Below, piece after piece: positions 1 through 8,073 of a stretch of 64,000 bases of DNA. This DNA comes from Pueribacillus sp041725775 (GTDB taxonomy: Bacteria; Bacillota; Bacilli; Bacillales; UBA6769), in the NCBI RefSeq assembly GCF_041725775.1, contig NZ_JBEUEL010000015.1, positions 1 through 64,000 of the forward strand. The letters are read 5' to 3'. Each line of letters opens with the position of its first letter. Positions within the stretch are counted from its first letter, which is position 1. The notes below the pieces were generated by a model. That model searched no databases and was not told the origin of the DNA. It saw nothing but the letters and a program-made list of their open reading frames with translations. The position numbers and the translations under genes are program-made.

Positions 1-208
1 TTTTATGATAGAGTGCCTTCTCTTTTTTGGCTAGTAAATAAGGTGAAAATATCCCCCGAGTAAAATATTACACATATTTTTATATAAGAATAAGGGAATA
101 TGATGGGTAAATCTGGTAATCGAATGAGAAGGACAGTGAAAAATTGTGACAATTTAAAAGACCACTGCAGTTACCACCCTTAATTATTTTTGATATGGAG
201 TTGAGAAT

Positions 209-964
209 GTGTCATTTCCAAACGATGTGCTCTTTAAAAAAACGTTCTTTCTATTGTTCGCTTCCATGATTCTATCAGGTTGTTCATTCAATGATTTCCA
301 AGAAAAAGTTCTACTTCCAAAGATTGATTATGAAGAAGCAGAAAAGTCAATCCAAACCTATTTAAACGAAAAATATGAAAAGGAATTTACAATTACAAAA
401 TCTGAAAGAGGTTGCACAGGGCTTGGATCCGATTGTGCCAATCATGTATATGCTTATGTTTATCCGAACAAAACACCCGAAATTACTTTTCAAGTTACTT
501 ACGATACAAAAACAAAAGAGTTATATGATAATTATTCTACATCCTATTGGGAGAATCAGGTAGAAGGTGAATTTAAGGAGCCTTTTGAAAAAACTTTTGA
601 AGGAGTAAAATCTTTTGTCGCTGTGTATTCCAAATATAGCGATTTGGACTCTGAGCCATTTCCGTATTATCGCGACTTGCTAGATGAAGAAATGATGACT
701 GTCCGATTTGTTGTAACGATTGATAAAAAGAAAGAAAGTGAGGAGAACTGGAGAAAAGAAGCGAAGAAATTGATTGCATTCAAACAGATGCTAATCAACG
801 ATGGAATACGTGAAAATCAGATCGGATCATTTGAGGTTGCTGTCTGGGGAAAGGAGCATGATAATCGTGATGCTGATTTGGTCTTTTTATACAAAATTAA
901 TCTGAAGTACGTCTCGACAGAAGAAACAACAATGGATGTCATAAAGGAGTACCATAAATATTAA
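209..964 (+). CDS. Putative lipoprotein of unknown function
   Basis: The 251-residue product begins with a short charged stretch (KK at 10-11), a hydrophobic run at about 12-22 and a lipobox LSGC at 22-25, so it should be lipidated on Cys25 and anchored to the outer face of the membrane. The mature part is rich in Glu, Lys and Tyr, with no further membrane segment or motif I recognise. The start is GTG, 8 bases after a GGAG ribosome binding site at 197-200. It stands alone on the plus strand. No family is assigned; export as a lipoprotein is the only supported statement. Confidence 0.75.
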   Translation: MSFPNDVLFKKTFFLLFASMILSGCSFNDFQEKVLLPKIDYEEAEKSIQTYLNEKYEKEFTITKSERGCTGLGSDCANHVYAYVYPNKTPEITFQVTYDTKTKELYDNYSTSYWENQVEGEFKEPFEKTFEGVKSFVAVYSKYSDLDSEPFPYYRDLLDEEMMTVRFVVTIDKKKESEENWRKEAKKLIAFKQMLINDGIRENQIGSFEVAVWGKEHDNRDADLVFLYKINLKYVSTEETTMDVIKEYHKY

Positions 965-1293
965 GATTGCTTTCACATTGATGAATTCATTCCGTTTAGA
1001 TGCGGTAAAGTCACTAAGTAATATCCCTTATGACGTAATACAAGCATATTTACACTAATTCCCGGATCGTATAGGGTAAAGGCGACTGTAATGGGAGAAA
1101 TTTCAAGACCATAAAAATAAAGTGTTTGCTATATATAGGAAAACATTAACTTATAAAGCATCTCCCTAACTAAGACATAGAACAGTCTTATGCGTAATAG
1201 CCCTTCAGGATGTTTTGTGAAAGCAAAAAACACCCATATCGAAATCTGTGTTATGATTATCTTTAGATTGCTATATAGAAAGCGAAGGTAATT
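965..1293. other. Gene-free spacer
   Basis: These 329 bases between the lipoprotein and the membrane protein gene hold no convincing reading frame, RNA gene or strong hairpin. A promoter for the downstream gene is expected here but I cannot pick one with confidence. Confidence 0.5.
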
Positions 1294-1980
1294 ATGAACC
1301 ATAAGAAAGTAACAACAAAGCGGCTCGTCCTGTACGTGTTCGGTTTATTTTTTTTGTCTTTGGGAGTTAGTTTCTCAATTGAAGCAGATCTTGGTGTATC
1401 CCCCGTATCTTCTTTAGCTTATGCCCTCACGTTATCGGCAGGTTTATCAATTGGTATTACAACTGTACTTTCAAATGTTTTATATGTGATTGTTCAAATC
1501 ATTTTAAATAAACGTATCGATATGCGAGAGTTTGCTGTTCAGTTTATTATTTTGTTTTTATTTGGGTTCTTTATGGATTCCACATTGTTCATTGTCCAAC
1601 TGTTCCCAACTCCGGAGAATATTATTATACGTTTGTTTTATTTAATTATTAGTTTATTTATTATAGCAGCGGGTTTGCTCTGTTATTCTACAGCGAAGTT
1701 GCCTTTAATGCCTTACGATGCATTAACGTTCGTTATTCGTGATCGATTTAAACTAGAGTTTAGTAAAGCAAAAATGGCGAGTGATGGAATCAATGTATTT
1801 GTGTCTGCCACCATTTGTTTGACTTTCGTTCAATCACTTGGCTCAGTTGGAATCGGAACAATCATTGCCGCCTATTGTATCGGAAAAATTATTGGCTTGA
1901 TGAAAGTATATTTCTACAAGCCTCTTTATCAGTGGGTTTACGAACAAAAATCTAGTGATGAAAAAACTAATGTCGTTTAG
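1294..1980 (+). CDS. YczE/YyaS/YitT-type integral membrane protein
   Basis: The 228-residue product has about five hydrophobic segments (roughly 11-31, 40-70, 80-105, 112-130 and 165-200). The N-terminal pattern of a membrane helix followed by EADLGVSPVSSLAY is characteristic of the YczE/YyaS/YitT group, where a helix is followed by a conserved ADLG-SP-turn. Members are polytopic membrane proteins whose biochemical role is mostly unknown. A GAAGG ribosome binding site lies 5 bases before the ATG. It is monocistronic and faces tatC tail to tail across the inverted repeat at 2016-2049. Family call is good; function is not known. Confidence 0.75.
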   Translation: MNHKKVTTKRLVLYVFGLFFLSLGVSFSIEADLGVSPVSSLAYALTLSAGLSIGITTVLSNVLYVIVQIILNKRIDMREFAVQFIILFLFGFFMDSTLFIVQLFPTPENIIIRLFYLIISLFIIAAGLLCYSTAKLPLMPYDALTFVIRDRFKLEFSKAKMASDGINVFVSATICLTFVQSLGSVGIGTIIAAYCIGKIIGLMKVYFYKPLYQWVYEQKSSDEKTNVV

Positions 1981-2015
1981 TGACATCCTGTAGAACCTGT
2001 GTCCGAACTTAGCCA

Positions 2016-2049
2016 CTACACCTCTAAATGTCAACATTTGGAGGTGTAG
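2016..2049. terminator. Inverted repeat between convergent genes, probable bidirectional terminator
   Basis: CTACACCTCTAAATGT at 2016-2031 pairs with 2034-2049 over 16 base pairs with one wobble. It lies between the plus-strand membrane protein gene and the minus-strand tatC stop, where a shared terminator is expected. Neither side carries a clear T run, so efficiency is uncertain. Confidence 0.55.
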
Positions 2050-2069
2050 CTCATAAGCTCATTCATATT

Positions 2070-2894
2070 CTATTCCGGTACAACTTTAGCTTGTTCGGGA
2101 GCAACTTGTCTGCTTTCTATTTTTTTTACGATAAAAATACTTACTTCGTACAATAACACCATCGGAATTAATACGATGAGTTGACTAATAAAATCCGGAG
2201 GCGTAATGAGTGCTGAAAAAATGGCTATGACGAGATAGGACCACTTCCGGATGTTTTTCATCGTTTCAGATGTCAATACCCCGATAGAAGCTAAAAACAT
2301 AGCGATAATCGGAAGTTCAAATAAAAAGCCAAGTGGGATCGTCGTTATGAGCAAAAAATGTACATATTCTTGTGCAGAAACAATAATATCAAAATTCATT
2401 GCACCAAAATTCATTAAAAAGTGATAACTCAACGGATTGACGACGAAATACCCGAAAGCAACACCTATCACAAATAATAAAAACATGATAGGAGAATAAA
2501 GTCCAATGTACCGAACTTCATTTTTTTTCAATCCCGGTTTTACGAACTGCCACATGAAGTGGATGAGAAATGGCAAAGAAAGCCCGAGTGCCAATGTAAC
2601 AGAAATCGATGTATAAAATTTTACGATTTGAAACGGTCCGAATACGACTAAATCATTTCCTTTTGTCACGATTGGAAACCATTTGTTCATCGTTGAAAAT
2701 ACGACGATTAAGAAAAATAGAAAAACTAGGGCACTTTTAATCAATTGTTTTCGAAGGTCAGAAAGATGGTCGGTAAGCGTTTCATTGCTCACTTCATGAA
2801 GTTTTTCTTCTTCCATTTCTTCGACTTTTACTTTTTCGGGCTTTTTATCAAGAGGGCTTAAAATTTTTCTGTTAGATCTCTGCATCGATTCCAT
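2070..2894 (-). CDS. tatC: Twin-arginine translocase subunit TatC
   Basis: TatC is the polytopic membrane subunit that recognises twin-arginine signal peptides and works with TatA to move folded proteins across the membrane. The 274-residue product has six predicted helices between about 50 and 260 and the conserved cytoplasmic entry DHLSDLRKQ (about 42-50). The family's functional glutamate sits in FLFELP on the third-fourth helix region. The N-terminal 40 residues are a charged, Lys/Glu-rich extension longer than usual. It is last in the subunit 3-GMC-tatA-tatC cluster, 12 bases after tatA. The start has AGGTG 6 bases upstream. Bacillus genomes normally pair each TatC with a TatA, as here. 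Confidence 0.93.
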   Translation of the reverse strand: MESMQRSNRKILSPLDKKPEKVKVEEMEEEKLHEVSNETLTDHLSDLRKQLIKSALVFLFFLIVVFSTMNKWFPIVTKGNDLVVFGPFQIVKFYTSISVTLALGLSLPFLIHFMWQFVKPGLKKNEVRYIGLYSPIMFLLFVIGVAFGYFVVNPLSYHFLMNFGAMNFDIIVSAQEYVHFLLITTIPLGFLFELPIIAMFLASIGVLTSETMKNIRKWSYLVIAIFSALITPPDFISQLIVLIPMVLLYEVSIFIVKKIESRQVAPEQAKVVPE

Positions 2895-2906
2895 TCATAA
2901 CACCTA

Positions 2907-3104
2907 CTATGTTACATCTGTTTTTTTAGTTTTTTCAGCGACTGGTTCATCATCCTCCATAATTTCCTTTGTTGATCTTTTGAATTCTGCTAATGTTTTT
3001 CCTACCGCTCCTCCAATTTCCGGGAGTTTTTTCGGTCCGAATACGATTAACACGATAACGAGAATAATAATTAAACCCGGTATTCCAATTTGTGCTAATC
3101 CCAT
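2907..3104 (-). CDS. tatA: Sec-independent protein translocase TatA
   Basis: TatA oligomerises to form the conduit or membrane-thinning patch of the Tat system. The 65-residue product shows the standard plan: a short outer N-terminus, one hydrophobic helix (about 8-22), the hinge FGPKKLPEIGG (23-33), an amphipathic helix (about 34-48) and an acidic/basic tail. Length is normal for Gram-positive TatA, which also performs the TatB task. AAGGAGG lies before the ATG. It sits between the GMC oxidoreductase and tatC, which suggests that this TatAC pair mainly serves the Tat-signal protein encoded upstream. Confidence 0.93.
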   Translation of the reverse strand: MGLAQIGIPGLIIILVIVLIVFGPKKLPEIGGAVGKTLAEFKRSTKEIMEDDEPVAEKTKKTDVT

Positions 3105-3187
3105 AAGTGTGGCCTCCTTCGGTAATCTACTTGTTCACTAAATGGTAAAGTCATATAACGATGAAGTTGATCCCGTCTTAACGTCGA

Positions 3188-4897
3188 TCAAACTAAACTT
3201 CCACCATCTTGACTGTATTTGATAATTCCTTCGGCACACCGGTAAGCTAACGCTCCAACCGTACCGGTCGGGTTGTATCCACTATTATGCGGAAAGTTTC
3301 CAGCCCCTACGACAAACAAGTTGTCTGCATCCCAATGCTGTAAATAATTGTTTACCACACTCGTATCGGGATCACCTCCCATAATCGTTCCTCCCGTATT
3401 ATGTGTAGTCTGATATGGAACAATGTCATAATCTGTTAATGCATTCGCTTCGACCATTTCCTTAGGTTTCATTTCTTTCATGATTTCAGCCGTTTTATCC
3501 GAAATAAATTGATGGAGTGCCCGATCCTGATCGGTGAAATTATACGTCATTTGCAATAAAGGCAAACCGTACGCATCTTTGTAAGTCGGATCTAACGATA
3601 AATAATTTTCTTTATGTGGCAATGAAGCGCCTTGACCACCTACATAGAGGGAACGGGTAAAGTTATGAATCGACGCTTTCTTAAATTCAGCTCCCCATAA
3701 AGGAACATCTTGCGGTACTGGGTTACTGTTAATCGGTCGATTCCCCGATTGCACAATCCATATCCCTCCGCCATGCAAAAAGTCTAAATCGCTATGGTCA
3801 AAATTATCACCATTAAAGTCATCCATATACATTCCAAGTGCTCCAGCCCCCATGAATGTATTCATTTGATGTTCAAAAAATCCAGTTGTCCCTGTATTCA
3901 CTTGATAACAGTAATTTTTCCCAAGTGTTCCTCGTCCTGTCTCAGGATCATATTGTTCTCCAATGTCAGAAACCATCAGCAGCTTCGCATTGTTTAAAAC
4001 ATAGCTTGTAAGTACAACGACTTCGGCTGGCTGAATAAATTCTTCTCTTGTAATGGTATCAACGTATCGAACACCTGTGACTTTATCGCCTTTTTTTAAT
4101 ATTTCCACGACGTTGGAATGAACCCGATATTCATAATTACCCGTCTTTTTTGCAGTCGGAATGACTGTAACTTCCGGTGCAGACTTTGCGCCATACTCAC
4201 ACCCGAACCGCTCACAAAATCCGCAATATTGACATGCATAAATTGTTTCGCCATCCGGATTTTCAAATGTCTCTGACAAATTGCCGGACGGTATCATATA
4301 AGGTGTATACCCTTTGTCTTTTGCAGCTTTTTCAAACTTTTTCAGAATCGGCGTTTTTTTCATCGGGGGTGTCGGATAATCATCTGATCGCTTGCCTCCT
4401 AGTGGATTATTCTCCCCTGAAATGCCAGCGACTTTTTCAAATTTATCAAAATACGGCTCTAATTCATCGTAAGTGATTCCCCAATCTTGAAGCTGAAGGT
4501 CTCGTTTTATTTTATTTTTTCCATACTTTTTCTCAGTCATCGTCTTAATTTCAAAATCATACGGAAGAAATCTGAATGTCCATCCGTTCCAGTGGGTACC
4601 CGAACCGCCAAGACCTTCTCCTAATAAAAATGATCCCATTTGTCTCATCGGCAGTGACTTTTGATCACGTCTGTTTCGAAATGTAACTGTTTCTTTCGAT
4701 AAATCTTGCATTAATTCATAACGAATAGCATAGCGATACTCATCATGAATTCTTTGGTAATCCTCCGTGCCCCTTTCTTCCCCACGTTCGAGACCGACAA
4801 CTTTCAAGCCCGCTTTTGCACATTCAGCAGCAATGATTCCTCCTGTCCATCCAACTCCGACTGTGACGACATCTACTTTATCCAATTTTTTTGCCAT
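3188..4897 (-). CDS. GMC-family FAD oxidoreductase, gluconate 2-dehydrogenase flavoprotein-like
   Basis: GMC enzymes oxidise alcohols or sugars with FAD. The 569-residue product opens with a Rossmann dinucleotide fold (VTVGVGWTGG at about 11-20, a relaxed GxGxxG), then LERGEERG, a GLGGSGTHWNG substrate/FAD loop at about 93-103, and a C-terminal GMC signature with HNTGGT (about 497-502) and GAGNFPHNSGYNPTGT (about 533-548). A CQYCGFCERFGC stretch at about 222-233 holds four cysteines, as in the membrane-bound gluconate/2-ketogluconate dehydrogenase flavoproteins. It has no signal peptide of its own, so co-export with the Tat-signal subunit 3 protein encoded 16 bases upstream is the likely route. 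No cytochrome c subunit gene is adjacent, so the electron acceptor is unknown, and the substrate cannot be read from sequence. Confidence 0.88.
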   Translation of the reverse strand: MAKKLDKVDVVTVGVGWTGGIIAAECAKAGLKVVGLERGEERGTEDYQRIHDEYRYAIRYELMQDLSKETVTFRNRRDQKSLPMRQMGSFLLGEGLGGSGTHWNGWTFRFLPYDFEIKTMTEKKYGKNKIKRDLQLQDWGITYDELEPYFDKFEKVAGISGENNPLGGKRSDDYPTPPMKKTPILKKFEKAAKDKGYTPYMIPSGNLSETFENPDGETIYACQYCGFCERFGCEYGAKSAPEVTVIPTAKKTGNYEYRVHSNVVEILKKGDKVTGVRYVDTITREEFIQPAEVVVLTSYVLNNAKLLMVSDIGEQYDPETGRGTLGKNYCYQVNTGTTGFFEHQMNTFMGAGALGMYMDDFNGDNFDHSDLDFLHGGGIWIVQSGNRPINSNPVPQDVPLWGAEFKKASIHNFTRSLYVGGQGASLPHKENYLSLDPTYKDAYGLPLLQMTYNFTDQDRALHQFISDKTAEIMKEMKPKEMVEANALTDYDIVPYQTTHNTGGTIMGGDPDTSVVNNYLQHWDADNLFVVGAGNFPHNSGYNPTGTVGALAYRCAEGIIKYSQDGGSLV

Positions 4898-4913
4898 TTG
4901 TATGACTCACTCC

Positions 4914-5663
4914 TTAATGATCCATACTCGCCAATGATTGTGGCTCAATTTTCTTAAACTCTTCACTTTCGATATCGTTAATATATGCCATTTGGTTACC
5001 AGGATAATTTTTCATTCGCCAGCCATCCATATTATTATTGCCGCTATAAATCGGATCGGCATATGCCCCCTCCAACGTAGCGGAACGAAGCAATTGGAAA
5101 AAGAAATCGGATGTGAGCCCGTCCATTTTTACTTCTCCTTTTTGAAAGTCTGTCAAAATTTCATCCATTTGCTCACCTTCTAATTTGACAAAGCTTTCAT
5201 TAAATCGACGTTGCGCTTCTTGCTCTAATTTTCGAATGCCGCGCAAAAACACTTCTTGCCGAATAAGTGGCGTTTGATACCCTTGCGTAGGCTCACCCAC
5301 ATCAAACGGTCCTTGCATATATTCCCTGGCGTTCACTCCGTAGCTACCTGCCAGCTGGTTATCAATAAAATAAGGAACTCCTAAACCAATCGCGCCCGGA
5401 CCAAGGTCGTCTTCCGGAAAAATACGCTCTGTTGCCTGTGATAATATGTCAAAATCACGATTGTTTTTGAAAAATTTTCTACCTTTCGGGCTTGCTATGT
5501 TGCCCTCTCTTCCATCTTCTCTAGGCTTTCTGGTTCCAGAATCTTTGCGAACGTTATACCCGATCGCTCCACCTATGAGCCCACCGCCGACTAACGTCCC
5601 TGCAGCAATTCCAGAAGTCTTTAAGAAATCACGGCGAGACAAGCCTTTATCATTTTTAGCCAT
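4914..5663 (-). CDS. Gluconate 2-dehydrogenase subunit 3 family protein with Tat signal
   Basis: This 249-residue protein is the small (gamma) partner of a GMC flavoprotein; in known three-subunit dehydrogenases it carries the Tat signal used to export the complex. The N-terminus has SRRDFLKTSG (9-18) followed by a hydrophobic Ala/Gly-rich segment to about 37, a textbook twin-arginine signal. The rest, with the DILSQATERIFPEDD region (about 72-86), fits the subunit 3 family. AAGGAGG precedes the ATG. It is first of the four-gene cluster with GMC, tatA and tatC, so cargo and translocase are probably co-transcribed. Confidence 0.85.
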   Translation of the reverse strand: MAKNDKGLSRRDFLKTSGIAAGTLVGGGLIGGAIGYNVRKDSGTRKPREDGREGNIASPKGRKFFKNNRDFDILSQATERIFPEDDLGPGAIGLGVPYFIDNQLAGSYGVNAREYMQGPFDVGEPTQGYQTPLIRQEVFLRGIRKLEQEAQRRFNESFVKLEGEQMDEILTDFQKGEVKMDGLTSDFFFQLLRSATLEGAYADPIYSGNNNMDGWRMKNYPGNQMAYINDIESEEFKKIEPQSLASMDH

Positions 5664-5760
5664 ACTAAATAATCCCTCCTTAATGTGTTTCCTTTTTTTA
5701 ATATTTCCTTATAAAGGCGGATTAATCATTAACTATGTACGTTGGTGTTTTTTGGAAGAC

Positions 5761-5797
5761 AAAAAAGGCTGTCAGAGAATGTCTTTCTCTGACAGCC
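5761..5797 (-). terminator. Intrinsic terminator facing the minus direction, without an intact upstream gene
   Basis: GGCTGTCAGAGA (5767-5778) pairs perfectly with 5786-5797 over 12 bases with a 7-base loop. On the minus strand it is followed by six T (5761-5766). It would end a minus-strand transcript arriving from the right, but no intact minus-strand gene lies there before rpsI, which has its own terminator. Confidence 0.8.
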
Positions 5798-5890
5798 TGT
5801 AACGACATCATCTTTCCTGCTTTAAATTAAAACATTTGGGGCATAGCATAGTGATTAGATGGATATTCCTTTTGTTTTTAAGCTCAATAA

Positions 5891-6100
5891 AGCATAGGTA
5901 TAGCAGCTGCGAAAAAGAGAACTAGTACGTACTTTATTAAGTGTCATGATTTAATTTTAAATTTAAAGAAAGCGAAGCTTGAAAATCGATTAGAAACACG
6001 CTTAAAACATTATACAAAATATAAATTACTAATCATTGATGAAATCGGCTATCTTCCGATTGATGAAGATGAACATATTCAAACGGAGAAAAAGTCGTAA
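5891..6100 (+). pseudogene. Fragment of IS21-family IstB ATPase
   Basis: An uninterrupted frame of 69 codons encodes YFIKCHDLI, then LKKAKLENRLETRLKHY, then LLIIDEIGYLPID, which contains the Walker B acidic pair of the IstB helper ATPase of IS21 elements. The Walker A half is missing: a stop at 5888 precedes the frame. Homology ends at about 6067, followed by unrelated residues and a stop. No IstA transposase or IS ends are visible, so this is a relic roughly a quarter of normal IstB length. Confidence 0.8.
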
Positions 6101-6112
6101 GCTTAACCAAAA

Positions 6113-6146
6113 TTTATTAGGTATGGCGGCATCCATACCTAATAAA
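6113..6146. repeat. Perfect 14-bp inverted repeat, possible terminator
   Basis: TTTATTAGGTATGG (6113-6126) is exactly complementary to 6133-6146 with a 6-base loop. The minus-strand flank is T-rich, the plus-strand flank is not. It sits between the IstB relic and the broken DUF4176 gene and may be a terminator left from either. Confidence 0.55.
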
Positions 6147-6239
6147 CAAATTTGTACATCGTTAAACAATCGAAAGTGTATATTGTTATCTTGACATTTA
6201 TATTGGATTTTGATTGAAGATAAATATGAAAGGATGGCG

Positions 6240-6525
6240 ATGTATGATATGTTGTTACCGATAGGATCTGTCCTATTTTCACAAAGAAAGTACACAAAAG
6301 ATCATGATATTGAATAGAGGTCCCGTTGTTGAAATGGACAATGGGCAATATATTTTTGATTACTCCGGGTGTGCTTATCTCCAAGGTTAAACACCGGATG
6401 ATATTTAATATTTTAATAAAAAGAATGTTGATCAAGTTGTTTTTGAAGGACACCGTGATGAACAATAAGAGCGGTGGCAACAGTTGTATGAACGTTTGGT
6501 TAAAGAAAAGAAAGGTTCTCTATGA
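6240..6525 (+). pseudogene. Degenerate DUF4176 gene (type VII secretion-associated family)
   Basis: An AAAGGA site (6229-6234) precedes ATG 6240, which opens MYDMLLPIGSVLF, the typical N-terminus of DUF4176 proteins. A frameshift near 6280-6288 moves the homology into the frame encoding KIMILNRGPVVEMDNGQYI, then FDYSGC, YFNKKNVDQVVFEGHRDEQ and a helical tail. That frame has in-phase stops at 6388, 6406 and 6466. Allowing for the shift and stops, the reading matches the usual domain order (LPIGSV, FDYSGC, YFN-NVD-VVFEG). The family is commonly encoded beside WXG100/LXG toxins of the type VII system; its own role is poorly known. The gene is clearly dead. Confidence 0.75.
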
Positions 6526-6684
6526 AGATGAAAAATGACGAATACAACTAGTGAATAGTTGAAGAAAAAGTATATTTTGATAGATTTATCTGTTCGTCTT
6601 TCCATGGATTAAATACGAGTTGAAAAGTTGATAAGTATTCGTAGTACGAACTATTAATTAACATCGTCTAGGGGGATGAATCGC

Positions 6685-7344
6685 TTGCAAGCTTACGTGT
6701 CGATCATTAAAAGTATAGCTAGATATCGCATGGTGCAAATAAATAATAAGTATTACGTTGTTGATATCGAAGAAAGTCCTCGTTTCTTTTTCCTTCCTTT
6801 CATAACATGGGTGCATATTTATACCTTATACGAATTGGAAGAAGAACAGGCCCGTAGGATCTTTGCGTATAATGAGACAAAGGGAACTACCGGGATAGAA
6901 GCTTTCTCTGCATATTATTTCTTGATTGTTGGTATTGGTCTTGTTTTAGGAAAAACTGTTGTTTCCTCTGGAATAGCCTATATACCTTTTTTGAACAATA
7001 CATTTGTTCAATGGTTGTTTTTGCTTCTTACGGTCGCCGCAATTATTTATTTTCGGTTTGTACAACATCGAAAAACGTATATAAAAATGCATCAGCTAGT
7101 CGATTTAAGTACTCTAAACCGGCAATATGTTAAATTTTATCCAGTAAACAAGATGAGCTACGTTTTTGGCTTGATAATGTGGTTGTTTTTTCTCGGGTTT
7201 ACATACCTTAGTCTCGGCATCTTTTTACAGTTGAACTTATTGCTTGGACTGGTCGGGTTTTGGGCGTTTTTGTCTTTTGTAGCAATTGCATTTCGATTGT
7301 TCATCCATCCGAACTACGTTTATAAGTGTGAGTTTTACGAATAA
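6685..7344 (+). CDS. DUF443 (tandem five-TM) membrane protein, TsaI-like putative immunity protein
   Basis: The product begins with a soluble segment holding RYRMVQINNKYYVVDIEES and a FFLPFITW-H-LYEL pattern, the hallmark of DUF443. About five transmembrane segments follow, in the C-terminal two thirds of the protein (near 75-95, 105-125, 155-175, 178-195 and 196-212). In Staphylococcus aureus the DUF443 protein TsaI protects against the membrane-depolarising type VII toxin TspA; extending that role here is inference. An ATG at 6676 is only one base from AGGGGG (6670-6675), so the in-frame TTG at 6685, 9 bases downstream, is the better start (219 aa). It is intact although its neighbours are broken, and no toxin gene is present. 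Confidence 0.75.
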   Translation: MQAYVSIIKSIARYRMVQINNKYYVVDIEESPRFFFLPFITWVHIYTLYELEEEQARRIFAYNETKGTTGIEAFSAYYFLIVGIGLVLGKTVVSSGIAYIPFLNNTFVQWLFLLLTVAAIIYFRFVQHRKTYIKMHQLVDLSTLNRQYVKFYPVNKMSYVFGLIMWLFFLGFTYLSLGIFLQLNLLLGLVGFWAFLSFVAIAFRLFIHPNYVYKCEFYE

Positions 7345-7513
7345 GAAAATAGTCATGGATCGTTGTACCACTAGTAAGGTTTGTTTTGTTGAAGACGCGT
7401 TCATTTCGACAATGAACGCTCTTTATTAGCTTTCTTACGTATGAAACGGGTCTTTGTTCTATCGTTCTGGTTCGTAGCAGTTTTCGTAAAAGAATGTATA
7501 AGGAATTAAAAAT

Positions 7514-7708
7514 GTGAAAAGGTTGCAACATCTCATACCACTGTATCGAAATAAGGAATGGAATACTGCTTTTTTTTATGATGTACGGGATCGAAAACTC
7601 GTAAAATTCCCCCACCGTAGAAAGACGTATATCGTCTATGTTGTTTTATTTCTCACTATTTTACACAAGATCATGGACTTGACTAAAAAATCTCCCCGAA
7701 TTATTTAA
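7514..7708 (+). CDS. Small putative membrane protein, possibly truncated
   Basis: This 64-residue frame has a good AAGGA site 9 bases before a GTG start. It encodes a basic N-terminus (LIPLYRNKEWNTAFFYDV at about 7-24) and a single hydrophobic segment at about 40-52, then ends abruptly. The start region looks like that of a genuine gene, while the short C-terminus suggests a truncated larger membrane protein. It follows the DUF443 gene in the same direction and may belong to the same relic. No family is recognised. Confidence 0.4.
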   Translation: MKRLQHLIPLYRNKEWNTAFFYDVRDRKLVKFPHRRKTYIVYVVLFLTILHKIMDLTKKSPRII

Positions 7709-8025
7709 AATAAAAATTTACAAACATAACTCAAGATATCTTCAGCATTCTAATCCTTCACATGAGCTGATGATAAATTTAAAATGCTATATCAAAATAG
7801 AGAAAATAGTGGATGGTGCAAAAACACCATAGGCGAGCTATTTCTTAGTTAGCGAATTAGATACTACCTTTGAATAAGCGTGGAAAAGGGCAGGATAAGT
7901 TATGAGACCTAGCTTAGTACGACTTTATAGAGATCAGATCTTTACACAATATATTACGATGAAACAGATGGTGATTTTTGTACCCCACGTTATTTTGTAA
8001 TACTTAAAAAGGCTTTATAAAATAG
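7709..8025. other. Gene-free spacer
   Basis: These roughly 320 bases between the small membrane ORF and the rpsI terminator are AT-rich. I see no supported gene, RNA or mobile element end. Confidence 0.5.
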
Positions 8026-8057
8026 AAAAAACTCTCAACCGCAATGATTGAGAGTTT
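8026..8057 (-). terminator. Terminator of the rplM-rpsI operon
   Basis: AAACTCTCAA (8029-8038) pairs with 8048-8057, a perfect 10-bp stem with a 9-base loop. Read on the minus strand it is followed by a T run, directly after the rpsI stop codon. Confidence 0.88.
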
Positions 8058-8073
8058 ACTAATTCTAAATAAA

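Noticed and set aside
573..779. Minus-strand open frame inside the lipoprotein gene
   Set aside because: It is antisense to a gene with a clear signal and start, lacks a ribosome binding site and has no recognisable motif.
6029..6480. Minus-strand frames over the DUF4176 and IstB relics
   Set aside because: The plus-strand homology to IstB and DUF4176 explains this DNA better; the minus frames have no start signals or motifs.
7801..7850. Weak inverted repeat GAAAATAG...CTATTTC as a possible small element
   Set aside because: The pairing is short and interrupted, no target duplication or copy is visible.
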